A DNA stretch of 64,000 nucleotides from Odontesthes bonariensis (GCF_027942865.1 NC_134514.1:15609965-15673964), one strand, 5' to 3'; positions 53,206 through 63,539 are shown, numbered from the stretch's first letter. Notes: generated from the letters alone by a model not told the origin. A program made the numbers and translations.

Positions 53206-53211
53206 TTTATT
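53206..53211 (-). terminator. Candidate poly(A) signal of the FIIND-death domain gene
   Basis: AATAAA on the minus strand, about 1.2 kb beyond the stop codon at 54397. The 3'UTR end is inferred from this motif only; other AATAAA-like hexamers in the AT-rich region could serve instead. Confidence 0.35.
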
Positions 53212-54396
53212 CAGTCCACAGTTGGTCCGACAGAGGGATGAGTGACCTGACAGAAACAAGAGCAAAAAAGGACGGACTGGGCTGTTGGTAGTAAATTCTT
53301 TGAGGCAGCTAACTGCCTCTGAATGTAAACATAATGTCTTCAGGGAAGATCCCAAAAGATTCAGTGTTCCAGATATCATTTCTCCAGTTTTCCTGAATTA
53401 GTGTTGACATGTCAGAGAACAGCATTATTCTAAATTAAGTTGCTAAAAGATTTCCAGAGAGGGTTTACAGGGTAGTTTGTTAATCAAATTTTAGCACTTC
53501 TATGTATGAATGTTTTCCAGTTTTAAGAGGCACAAACACAGGTAGAAACATTTTTCTTTCAGTACAAAAGGGTGTTTGGAATTTAGGAGTGTACCCATCT
53601 GAAATACACAAACACGATTTAATCTTCACAACCACAAGATGCGCGTTCTAGTCTTAGGAGGGCAGGAAGTAATTCCCGGCTCAAGTTGAACAACATAAAC
53701 AAAATTTTGGACCTTGAGGACCTCCATTTAGTTTTACAGAGTCATAGTTATCAAATAAAACACAAATAGAAAAAAACAGACGCAAATGACTTAAAAAAAT
53801 AAACTACAAGTCTGAGAGAGGTCGGTAAAAAATAAAGATATGTACAGGTCAATATGTCCACAAACACAAAATAGTTAGATAATTCAGTCCATGATTCTTT
53901 GGGCAGTCTCGTGATCTAATGCCCAATTATTTCTATGAAAATTCCCCAAAACATAATATTTTAAAGTGAAACAATATACACAGGCTGGATTTTTCCTGAT
54001 TATTGCAGTTGCAACACTGCAGCACCTATACCCACATCTGTAACTCGCTACATTATTAGCTACCAAATATTTCTTTCAAATCAACTGGTCATTCTTACAA
54101 CTAGCTACACAAGGGTATCATTACACACGGGTTTCATATTCTGTACTCGCTACAGAATCACAACCAAACATAATTAGCTTTAAAAAAAATGCCCATCCAG
54201 ACTGAGGACAATGGTCGTCTTTGGGAAACACAGAAACAAAAACTCTTCAGCTCTTTCCTCAGTTTGTGTTGCCAGACACGAAGGAATGAAGTTTGGTCCA
54301 CAGGTTCACTCTGCTTTGCAGATGCTTTCCAGATTTCCGTTGCTTCCATTTGATGGTGCAACAGATGCCCAGCAGTTCATTGAATTCACGTTCCTT

Positions 54397-54425
54397 TCAC
54401 TTTCCTGCTCGATTGTTTATCATAT
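54397..54425 (-). CDS. Last exon of FIIND-death domain gene
   Basis: After tacttttag it completes Asp and adds MINNRAGK, then TGA. It finishes the last helix of the death domain (LQDMINNRAGK). Confidence 0.75.
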
Positions 54426-57400
54426 CTAAAAGTAGACACAGGAAATTAAATAGAATCATTTGACAGAGCCACCACATACTGCACCAACATAATTGATACC
54501 GTTTTGCTACAATGCAAAATATATATATATATAAAACTTTTTTTTATTTGACTATTAATTTCTGCAATTTCTGCTTATAATTGTATATCATAAATCATAC
54601 TTATTGAGTTTTTTTTATGGATAATATACCTTGCAATGTCTGATAAACATCATTTGGCAGGTCATCCAGCTCCTCCAAACTCTTCCACAGGTGATATGCT
54701 GTGGCCTCTCCTGGCCGCCTTCTGCTTTTCCACTCCACCAGCATCTTCAGCTTCTGCATGGTCACATCTTTCTCTGTTGCCTGGATGTCATCCAGCTCCC
54801 TGGAGTTCAAGTCTAGGTAGATGGCCACTTGCTTCCACTCCTTCCCGAGCCGCTTGGCCACCTGCAGTAGCTGCTTCTCTGACATGTCCTGGCTCTGAAT
54901 TTTCACTCCATCTGTGAAAGCAAACAACAAAACAGGTGCTTCATTTTAGTTTAATTCTGGTTCAGTAATTCAATAAAGCTGTGCCTGAAGTTCTTCTAAA
55001 ATCAGTGGTTAGAATGCAGGGGAAGTCACCTGACTCATCCTGCCATCGAGTTCTTTTACAGGTCGTTTCTTCCTCTGAGGGGCTGCTGCTCCTCTGTCTG
55101 CCTGCTGCACAAGAGACATCAATATGATGTGAGTCATCCTGCAGAAGCTTAAAACATGATGGAAAATCTATATCCGTTTAAAATGAGAAAAGCATAGAAG
55201 CATACAGATTGTCCTTTTCCTTGGCTTCTTTTCCGTGTTATCCACACAGTCACCTGAGAGAGCAGCAAAAGATGGACATAAACCACAATGTAGAAAACAA
55301 TCAGGAAACAAGCACAAACAACAGCAACAGCAAATTTAGATATACAGAGCAACTCCAACTCTTTCATGAGCCTCACGTGTAAAGATGAACATTCTAACAA
55401 GACTCATAAGACTCTATGCAACCATGCTGCCATGTGAAAAACTGTCCCAAATAAAGCCCCACCCCCAAATTGAGTCAATAAGGATGTTAAAAATGTATAA
55501 ACAGCTACCACATTCTCAATTTAAAGTCTACAGCCGTCATGGAGGAGTATAAATGACGAGATAAAGCGATTCAGATTATTCAGACAAGATTCTGTTAGAG
55601 AATACTGTTATTTAGTTTGTTCTTACCACTTACATGAATGATTGAGATAAGCAAGACTTTTATATGCACTTTCAATTAAATCATTATTAGATGAAAGTTC
55701 AAGAGGCATTATATCTGACCTGTATAAAGGCATTATGGGGGAAAAAATGTAAATAAAATTCCATTCATTGTGTTCAGCACCAGGTTTGATCAAACAATGA
55801 GATATTATATTAGCTTAGGGTAGACCAGAAAGCTTAGGGATGATGAAGAGTCAATTTAATAGAAAATACAATGAAATACAACAAATTCAATACCAAAAAA
55901 TGCTGCAAACCTCTAGTTTGTGTCACTTTTACTTCTAAAACAGTGACGTTTCACTCAGGGCACTGTAAATAATATCTATTTTGGTGCATTGGTATTTGCT
56001 TTTAAAAGATAGAAATAGGCACTGGCAGCCACCTGACTCCCACAGAATGGAAGAATGGACAGATGTAGTCTGTTTTTCCACTCCACCTACAAATGAACAG
56101 ATTACTAACTTACAGGGGTTGAATCAAATCATGGAGAAAAAAAATGTAATCGTGTTTTAGCCCAACAGAGACAATAAATGTTGTGAATTTAAATCCATTA
56201 ATACCTTCTCTAATGGTGGCAGACCATACACTCTCCTCGGTGTTAATCTCTATTAGAGACAATTTAAAAGGAGGTGGCTGCTCAAAGAAAGCCTCAAAGT
56301 AGCCTTTCATCTTGGTCACTGCGAGGGTGAATTTCAAGTCCTGCAGAAAGACACAAAAAATATAGTTCAGTGCTGTAGTCAGTAACAAAAACAAGAGTTT
56401 AAATGGCTTGATGATGAATATTATTCTCTCTGCCAGCTCTCTCACAACAGGACACATGTCCAGTCTAAATGGCAACTTGTGCGACACCCTCATACAGATA
56501 CACAGGGACGCACCTCAGGTTTGATTTCTCCCTCCGGCTCGCTGAGGAGACGATACGTCCCCTCATCCAGTTTACATGTCGGAGGCTTATCTATCTTAAT
56601 GTAACGATTCTTGTAGGCCCGCACCTGTTTGCCTATATCCTGATTTACAACAAGACAACAGGAAGACAAGAGGAAGCAGAAGGCATGTCAGTTTCTTGGC
56701 AACAACAATGACAGAAAAATGACTAAACTGAGAGCGTCTCAATGGGAAAGGTCACCCCGAGTTCAGCCGCGCTGACGGACTGCAGGACACAGCATCGTCA
56801 TGGGTGATCACATCACATGGTAAAATTAACTGCATCTTTTTTCGGAACTGACTTTTTTTTTTCCAGGTTGGTTACCATACATGCAGCATGATTCTTCATC
56901 AGCTGGATCCTCCTAGTACACGTGCTCATGTAACCACAATCAGACTTCCTGAGTGATTTCAGCGGTGCAGGGTTTCCTGTCATGTAGCTGTCAGACATAT
57001 GTAATGCTCTTAGAAATATGTCGACCGATTTACCCCCGCCCCCTGCTCAGCATTACCATGACACTCATCACAGGCTCTAATTCCACCCTCAAGTTTCCAC
57101 AAATGATTTCAATGGTGAGGCATTTTGCTGGAGTTTTATCCAGAAAAAAGTTGGTCTCAATGAGAGTCTTGATTGATGACAGTCTTATGAGTGGAATATT
57201 TCTTTGTCTTGCTCCTGTAAAGAAGGTATTTTTCCTTCTATTGTTTTGTTTTTGCTAGTACATCAATGGAAAATTCCTCGATTTAAACACAACATTGTCA
57301 CATACCGTGAGAGAGAAGTCATGAGGAGGCTGGCCAAACGGTAACTATTCTATTTCCAACTGTAAAGAAATGTCTTTAGAAATTTAACTAAAAATGTGCA

Positions 57401-60400
57401 TCGAATAAACATGCACACAGTAGTACCCTATTCAGACAAAAAACATGTAAAATCGTGTGACAATAAAAGTATACTCTTGTTCAGCTCAAAGGTTTTACAG
57501 CTTTTCAATCAGGTTGAGGTCTGGACTTTGACTGGACCACCTTGCAACACCTTGATTCCTTCTGTTATCAGCCTTTCTGTTGTAAATTTGCTGCTGTGCT
57601 TGGGATCATCATCCTTTTGCATTACATTAGCTTTAACTGTCAGACGGATGTCCTCACCTTTGACTCACCTAGAATACTTTGCTAGACTGAGTTCCCGGTC
57701 AAGGTACACTGGTTCTGTAGATTATGTAGAATTACAGACATAACACTGTGCTTTATGACCAAATATCTCCACTTTGACCTCGTCTATGAAAAGGACGTTG
57801 TTCCAGAAGTCTTTACAAACCTAAGCTGAGCCGTCATGTTCTTTATAGAGAGAAGAGGCTTCCTTTATAAAAAAAGGTGCTCACACATCTGACGATCAGT
57901 TAATCAAGTACATTTGATTAGTAGCACCTTGCTGCTTCTTACCATCTTAATTGATATAGAAGCAGTAAGGGTGGACTTAGTTATGAAATAAATAATGAAA
58001 AGGAGAAATATGTTGTGTGTTGTTGTAAACCTGCGGTGGTACCTAACTGTAAGAGGTGGTAATGATCACATCATTTTTTATTACATCTGTAACACAAAAC
58101 CTTGAGGCTGTATAAATGACGCTATGCACTGTATCCAATACTGTAACTGTAATGTTTGTCACCATGACTGCATGGGAACCGATACCGAAATTTTGTGGAC
58201 AATGGCCAAGACCTCTAAGAAAAGCCAAGGTTTTTTTTTTTTCCTTCAATCAGTGCAGAAATGTGTAAATAAAATTTACAGATTAAAGATCAGGTGTTGC
58301 AGATAAAAAAACAAAAACAAACAAAAAAAAAAAAAAAAAAACAGGATCCTGAAACTACAGAATGTTTGGAAAAAATCTGAAGAGTTTTTTTTTTTTTAAT
58401 GCTGCAAGTGAAAGTGAATGACAGCACTGATGATGCTGCTGTCACAACAAGCGTTCACAGTAAGGTGCATACTGTTTTCACGAATACTTACCTTAATGTC
58501 AGATGCGCTATTGGTGGCCAGGTAGACGTGGAAGCTGTAGCTGCTGGTGTCACCGCCAAGCTGCTTATAGACCAGGACCACACCGTGGCGCTCTACAGCC
58601 TGACTGGTCTGAATGATGGGACCCACAGGTGACAGGGACGTCACATTCCACTTAACGTGGCTACCTGAGTGGTCCACTGTCGGCTCAATGAGTGGACGGT
58701 TATCTTTTATGTGCAGGACACTGAATTTCAAGTCATCTTCTGGATCTTTGTGGAGATAATGGGGACAAAGAAAGTTTTAAGTTTCACACTTATCCGGTCT
58801 GATACATCATATGTTGAAGACAGAAAACACACAGGCATGAGACAGCCCTAATGTTCTTACGAGCTAGGCAGACGCAGTGAGGGAACTGGATGGACGTGAG
58901 GACAGAAGCATCCTTGTTGACGGTGTCAACATTGAAAATTGGCCCAGCAAATTTCCAGGAGTCACACAGGAACGCACCAAACTTGGACCAAGACAAGACT
59001 GAGTACCGTACGAGAACCCGCTCAGTCGCTTCAAAGACCAGGCCGGTGACCGAACACTCATAGGTGCCCTCTCCTTCCAGCTGCACCCTGAAACACGCAC
59101 AAAGAGTTGGACTCCGTGATGCTGCTCATTAATCATTAGAATTCTGCTGCGGAGACACAATGTCACACTCACTGTAATCGTCCCTTTGAGATCCTGCGGG
59201 GGGTAACCAGCTCGTTGCCATGGGTCTGTTAAAAGCACACACAGCTTATGTGTTCACACATTCACGACAGCAATGAAAAACACCACAACAGACACATACA
59301 AGTAAAGAGGCTATTTAGGTTTATTGAAGCTGCTCCACAGTATCCAAAGAATGCCAAAATACAGTTATTCAAAAATCAGTCAAAACATTAGTCAAATAAA
59401 ACACACAAATATCGTGTGTCTGAGCTCACCTGCTGGATGGTTTTGCATTTTTCACAGCAAAATTTCAACCGGTCATCTGTCAGGATGTGTGACAAAATAA
59501 ATATATATATATTATCAACAATGCAGGTGACACTGCCTCCGCAACACTGCAGCGTGTAAGTAATGATCCACTCACCTGTCCCATTGAAAGTCGCTGTTTC
59601 GGGTCCAACATCTGCCCCTACATCGTGAAATAATCCAGACCCAATAAGATCACATCAAAAACCTAAAGCATGTAACAGGCTGAAATCCTGTATTAAATCT
59701 GTCTAAGACTCAGCTCTAAAAAAAAGACACAGTGTCTGGTAACTTTGGAGTATAACTATGTTGTATCTTTTAAGATGCATATATAACAAGCAGCTATAAC
59801 AATACAATAACAAAAAGGCATCGCTGTCCGCATGTAAACACAAACTGAGCTGCAGGTTTAACAAACACCATGTTCTTACTCTTTTTAGACTCTTCTGCAC
59901 TGGCCTTTTCATTGTCTGCAAAGAAAACAAGGGATATAAATGTTGATGAGTAAATCCAGCAGTGGTTTGATTTATGTCTCGTTTCCGGCACATTGTTAGA
60001 CTTTAAACTGAGTTTGAACAGAATATAGGACATCATTCTTACCTTCCCCATCTCCTTCAGCACAGCCTTCTGCTGAGAGTTTAAATATGACAAAGAAGAG
60101 AAGGTCAGGAGCACAAAAATAACCAGAATATGAACTGCTTTTTAATACACTCACTCGGCCAGTTTCTGAAAGTTAGTTTGAAAGACTCATACTCGGTCCC
60201 TTTTTGACTGGTACAAAAACACTTCAAGGCTAAGAAAACACGGGTGTTTTTTTTTAAGCCAGATATTTCCCTTCTCCGACTCAACATTTCAGAACAGCAG
60301 TCTACAGGGAATGACATAACAGTGGTTATGTTCATCTTTTTATCTACAATAAAAAGGTCAAAATGACCTAATATCATAACGGAAAGATTATTCTCATTAT

Positions 60401-61187
60401 TTTCTGCAAAAAATTGGCAAAACTCCAGCAGGCTCTGCAGGCATTTCTTTTTTTCTGGTATGGAGAGAACACACCACTTGTTAATCAATGAGTTAAAATT
60501 GCTGGTTGACCGATTTCTATTTTAAGGTCTAACATGTACTGCCTGTGGTTTCATATCTATCATCAAAACATTAAGATTAAGATCCAATTCATTGTCATGC
60601 AAACACACGAAATTTGTCCTCTGCTTTTAACCCATCCAGGTTGGCACCTGTTGACACACACATCCACAGGGTCACACACTCAGAGACAGATGCCAACCTG
60701 GAGCAGTGGGCAGCTATTTAGCGCCCGAGGAGCATGGGGGTACGGTGCCTTGCTCAAGGGCACCTCAGCCTGTTCCACCAGGCGAGAGTGGGGATCGAAC
60801 CGCCAACCTTCCGGTTATTGGACGACCGACTCTAACCACTGAGCCACAGCCGCTCGGATCTTAAAACATGAGAAGTTAATCATCCTTTTCATTGTACATC
60901 CTAATATGACGATATGTTCCTGTGTGGTATGAGCTGTGGTTTAGCTCTTACCAGAATCCTTCTCCTCTTCCTCTTCTTCATCCTCCTCCTCCTCTTCTGA
61001 GCTGTCCTCAGTGGATGTTCCAGTGTTCTCTGTGTAACGATAATATAGAGGGGACATGCATGAGAGCAGAGAACTTTGAACTGACTTTTACAAGAAAAAT
61101 TTGTTGAAAATATTGAACCTGTAAAGCGATTGTTTGTATTGTATTTGTGCTCACCTGAACTGCTGCTGTCACTTTCTGTCAGGTTAT
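54397..61187 (-). CDS. FIIND (ZU5-UPA)-death domain protein, NLRP1/CARD8/PIDD-like, 5' end not found
   Basis: Fifteen exons join without a frame break (about 498 residues): 61187-61155, 61029-60952, 60072-60043, 59915-59880, 59617-59576, 59476-59430, 59225-59173, 59087-58861, 58745-58492, 56639-56514, 56340-56205, 55253-55206, 55104-55030, 54911-54630, 54425-54397. Order: acidic linker, a CCEKC motif, FIIND ZU5 half (YECSVTGLVF, AGPIFNV, FPHCVCL), UPA half (KIDKPP to VWSATIREG), a short basic linker, then a death domain. FIINDs self-cleave before a serine; in NLRP1 and CARD8 this releases the C-terminal effector. Here that effector would be a death domain, a PIDD-like arrangement. The first exon shown enters in phase 1, so a start lies further upstream. 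A possible extra exon at 61639-61609 (FDTVNCDDNL) fits the phase but has a weak acceptor. Role in innate immunity or cell death is inferred. Confidence 0.85.
54630..54911 (-). CDS. Death domain exon
   Basis: One exon of 282 nt, phase 1 at both ends, carries nearly the whole domain: SEKQLLQVAKRLGKEWKQVA, YLDLNSRELDDIQ, then KLKMLVEWKSRR, ATAYHLWKSLEEL and DDLPNDVYQTLQ. The LA-RLG-EW--VA...L-L---EL--I and ML--W--R motifs are the standard death domain core, rather than CARD. Phase-1 borders on both sides make it a shuffling-competent module. Confidence 0.88.
55030..55104 (-). CDS. Linker exon (Ser/basic)
   Basis: It encodes GRQRSSSPSEEETTCKRTRW, then QDES; phase 1 in and out. It is a charged disordered linker between UPA and death domain. 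KRTRW and the preceding exon's KKPRKR could act as a nuclear localisation signal. Confidence 0.65.
55206..55253 (-). CDS. Linker exon (basic)
   Basis: It encodes GDCVDNTEKKPRKRTI; phase 1 in and out, donor gtatgc. It forms a short basic linker. Confidence 0.6.
56205..56340 (-). CDS. UPA subdomain exon, second part
   Basis: It encodes DLKFTLAVTKMKGYFEAFFE, PPPFKLSLIEINTEESVWSA and TIREG; phase 0 in, phase 1 out. The ending E-VW-A-IREG is the typical close of a FIIND UPA half (compare VWEALVKPGD in CARD8). Confidence 0.82.
56514..56639 (-). CDS. UPA subdomain exon, first part
   Basis: Forty-two codons, phase 0 both ends: DIGKQVRAYKNRYIKIDKPP, CKLDEGTYRLLSEPEGEIKPE. The I-KPP...L..G..Y.L pattern is characteristic of UPA in NLRP1 and CARD8. 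Confidence 0.82.
57480..57900. repeat. Probable non-autonomous DNA-transposon remnant
   Basis: Phrases such as caggttgaggtctggacttt and ttgctgctgtgcttgggatc are ones I know from a widely dispersed fish repeat. No termini or target duplication could be delimited, so the family and borders are uncertain. It lies in the large intron between the two halves of the FIIND. Confidence 0.4.
58492..58745 (-). CDS. FIIND exon spanning the self-cleavage region
   Basis: It encodes PEDDLKFSVLHIKDNRPLIE, then HVKWNVTSLSPVGPIIQTS and VVLVYKQLGG...SFHVYLATN. Aligned with CARD8 (NPSFSPLGVLW) and NLRP1, the scissile serine is kept (SL-S-PVG), but the residue before it is Leu where those proteins have Phe. Phase 1 in, phase 0 out. 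Confidence 0.85.
58861..59087 (-). CDS. FIIND ZU5-half exon
   Basis: It encodes VQLEGEGTYECSVTGLVFEA, VRYSVLSWSKFGAFL, WKFAGPIFNVDTVNKDASVL and IQFPHCVCLA. Y-CSVTGL-F, W---AGP-FN and FPH are FIIND hallmarks; the FPH histidine is the likely catalytic one. Phase 2 in, phase 1 out. Confidence 0.87.
59173..59225 (-). CDS. Pre-FIIND exon (ELVTPRR)
   Basis: It encodes THGNELVTPRRISKGRL plus two bases of Gln. The VTP-R...G-L lead-in commonly precedes the FIIND ZU5 half in fish proteins. Confidence 0.7.
59430..59476 (-). CDS. Cysteine-motif exon
   Basis: It encodes DRLKFCCEKCKTIQQ; phase 1 in, phase 0 out. The only frame that stays open here fixes phase 1 for all upstream exons. The CCEKC cluster could be a metal-binding fragment, but no second Cys pair is present. 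Confidence 0.7.
59576..59617 (-). CDS. Short linker exon (ADVGPETATFNGT)
   Basis: It encodes ADVGPETATFNGT in phase 1; the acceptor gatgtag has a poor polypyrimidine tract. It is one of a string of small same-phase exons. Confidence 0.5.
59880..59915 (-). CDS. Short charged exon (NEKASAEESKK)
   Basis: It encodes NEKASAEESKK between tttgcag and gtaaga, phase 1 in and out. Confidence 0.55.
60043..60072 (-). CDS. Short charged exon (EGCAEGDGE)
   Basis: It encodes EGCAEGDGE between actctcag and gtaaga, phase 1 in and out. Confidence 0.5.
60565..60857 (-). mobile_element. tRNA-derived SINE
   Basis: On the minus strand it starts ccgagcggctgtggctcagt, continues ggttagagtcgg (A box) and has ggcggttcgatccccac (B box), a tRNA-like pol III promoter. 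It is followed by a non-tRNA body (gaggtgcccttgagcaaggc) of a type widespread in fish. It sits in an intron of the FIIND-death domain gene, in the same orientation as that gene. Its boundaries are approximate because no clean target duplication was found. Confidence 0.8.
60952..61029 (-). CDS. Acidic exon (poly-Glu)
   Basis: It encodes ENTGTSTEDSSEEEEEDEEE followed by EEKDS; phase 1 in and out, between gtgttacacag-type sequence and gtaaga. The strongly acidic run implies a disordered spacer. Confidence 0.65.
61155..61187 (-). CDS. Most 5' supported exon of FIIND-death domain gene
   Basis: It encodes NLTESDSSS in phase 1, between taattacag-type sequence and gtgagc. It has no initiator ATG, so at least one more exon must lie upstream (higher coordinates). 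Confidence 0.6.
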
Positions 61188-62690
61188 CTGTAATGAATTA
61201 GTAATAGTTTTTAAATGAATGCTGTTTGTCCTGGAAAAATGTCAAAGTGTGTTTCTATTTTATTACACAGTGAATATGTGACTACACATGTTATTAACAA
61301 CTGTATCATCACCATTATGGGAACTACACTAGTTTCACAGGTTTGGCATCATCATCATCATCATCAAGCCCATTTTTGTGGTCTTTACCGTAAATTACAC
61401 AGCAGTTAATCTATTATGAGTCGACAATGTTGGAGAAAGCAAAGCTATTCAGAGCTGATCTTGTTTTAATAACAAGAACAAGAACACGCTTAATTCTGCA
61501 TAAGAAGCAGAAACAAATGACACAAAGAGCCTGTAGAGTGAGGCAAAGCAACTTTTTCTCCTACTTTCTCATGTACCAAAGTCTATTTTAAGCAAAAACC
61601 TCAGTCACCCAAGTTGTCGTCACAATTAACAGTGTCAAACTATTTCCATACATAAGAAGAGTGATAATACTTTGCAGTCAAGTAGAGTGACGGGTGAAAA
61701 AAAAAAAAGAACAGAGAAGAACAGAATTAGCACAGGTGCAATCCCAGCGAGACCTAGTTTTAGTTTACTTCTAGGTTTATGCCATAAAAAGCAAATATTA
61801 GTCACCAAAAAAGCTCAAAACATGTCTAAATTACACCACAAGATTTTATATGCATCATTAAAAGTGGCTGAACTGAGGCACCAGGAGCTGCAGCTCCTCT
61901 CCTCCCAGAAGCAGTGAATGGCTGAGTGCCCGGCAGGTTAATGGATGGAGCCCATCCTCTCAGGCCCACAGTTTTATCTTAGACTAACAAGCAGATGCTG
62001 CCATCCCTGCTCCACGTGCAGCACCGACCTCATCAATCTCTCTCCTCCACTTTGCTCAATTCGTCTGTTTCACCTCTCCCTGCACTCTCCCACACCCGCT
62101 TCCTCTCCGTGTCCTCATATGCCTCCTGTCTCTCACTGTGCTGCTGCCGCCACACAGCTGAGCCAGCAGGCATCCCTCTTCTTCATCTTGGCAAAGCTTC
62201 TTCCCTTAATCAGACTGACAAACAAGGTGGAGCGCAAACACCCTGAAAGATACACACATGCATGTGCAGCCAAACAGGGCTGGTTTAGCTTCAAAGATTT
62301 GTATATTTATAGCTGTAGCCTGCCATCTGCTGGTCTAAACTTGTATTACAGCAAATGGTAAAAAGGTTAATAGGTTCTTGATGGCTTGAGAAACCCTGTG
62401 GTATTTTATTAGTAGTAGTTCCTGATTAGTTTTAGTAGTTCCTGATTTGCCTCTACAACTTGAAATTGAGTTTTATTCATTGGACATTTGGAACAATCCA
62501 AAAATAGAAATGTGGCTTTGAAATACACTAGGCACATCAGCCTCCATCATTCTAAAATGCAAAAAAGTTTCAAGCCAACAACAGACTTTCTAGATCTTGC
62601 TGCAAAACTGAATAATTAGGGGAAAAAAAGTCAAATAACCAACCAGTCAATTAATGAGACCCAAAGTTCCTTTATCAGTATGGTCAAAAC
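61188..62690. other. Region upstream of the resolved FIIND-gene exons
   Basis: No confident exon was seen. A weak candidate (61639-61609, minus) would fit the phase. The 138-codon plus-strand frame at 61945-62361 is Ser/Pro/Leu-rich and pyrimidine-driven, without a domain. A CTCF-like motif lies at 62331-62344. Confidence 0.5.
62331..62344 (-). promoter_or_regulatory. CTCF-like motif
   Basis: On the minus strand the sequence reads ACCAGCAGATGGCA, a good match to the CTCF core. It lies beyond the resolved 5' exons of the FIIND-death domain gene. Confidence 0.35.
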
Positions 62691-63094
62691 TTAAAGCTGC
62701 AGTCGGCAAGTTTTCAAAATTACAAGTCTAAAGTCGGAAAATTCGAACTGATACAACTTTCAAGTCCCTCCCCCAACCTCTAACAAGCTCCAAACCGCCT
62801 CCCAAACCCCTCCGCCTCTGTGGACGAGGTTGTGCACGTGAGTTCACACCAGTGTGAGCGCACACAAGCTGGGGCAGACTCACGCTCAGCAGCGTGTGCA
62901 CAAGCTGTGATTGACAGGTAGGATTCCTCCACCCTAACTTGATTGGTTAAAAACAGCCGGAGCGCTCGGTTTTTGCAAGCATGATTACAGGCTTCAGAGG
63001 GAGCTACAGATTTCGTTATTTTTCCTAAACAGCCTATTTAATATTCTACTTCCAGAATCCCAGAATAAAAAAAAGTTGCCGACCGCAGCTTTAA
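62691..63094. mobile_element. TTAA-flanked MITE
   Basis: This element of about 400 bp is bounded by TTAA on both sides. Its inverted termini, TTAAAGCTGCAGTCGGCAA and the inverse with one change, are followed by T/A-rich tracts. The interior is GC-richer and has no reading frame. Its first seven bases, TTAAAGC, are shared with the element at 48569-48938. Confidence 0.75.
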
Positions 63095-63539
63095 AGAAGG
63101 GTAACTTATGATGCTGCTATCTACTAATCAGGCTTTTATAGTATAATCGTCAGACAAAAAAAAAGTAATTCTTCACTAACTCTCAGAACAAGAGAGGCAA
63201 GATCCGTTGAAATGATGAAACAAAAACTGAACCATTAAATGGATTAAACAAGCTAGACACAATTCTCATTGCATGTATGGGGGAAACCAGTCAGTATAGA
63301 GGGAGAAATGGATGCAGAAAAACACCTGGAAATCCCACATGAAAATGTTTTCCAGGTTGCTCACAATCTAAATGTCAAGTTCACTGTCATGGGTTGAACC
63401 AAACTGCTGTACGATAAGAATCAAACAAACCAAAAGCAAAAAAAAAAAATAGCATTCAATAGAAACATAATAAAGGCACAACAAGTGAAATCAATAAACA
63501 GAATAACAGACCAAATGAAGTAAAATGACATTTCAATTC

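Noticed and set aside
54636..54917. 93-codon plus-strand frame opposite the death domain exon
   Set aside because: It is the antisense shadow of a well-supported minus-strand exon.
59794..60114. Alternative phase-0 reading of the two small exons at 60043-60072 and 59880-59915
   Set aside because: That frame is open there but meets a stop in the exon at 59430-59476; phase 1 is the only reading that continues into the FIIND.
61945..62361. 138-codon plus-strand frame
   Set aside because: The composition follows a pyrimidine-rich tract; there is no domain, splice or homology evidence, and it lies antisense to the expected 5' part of the FIIND gene.
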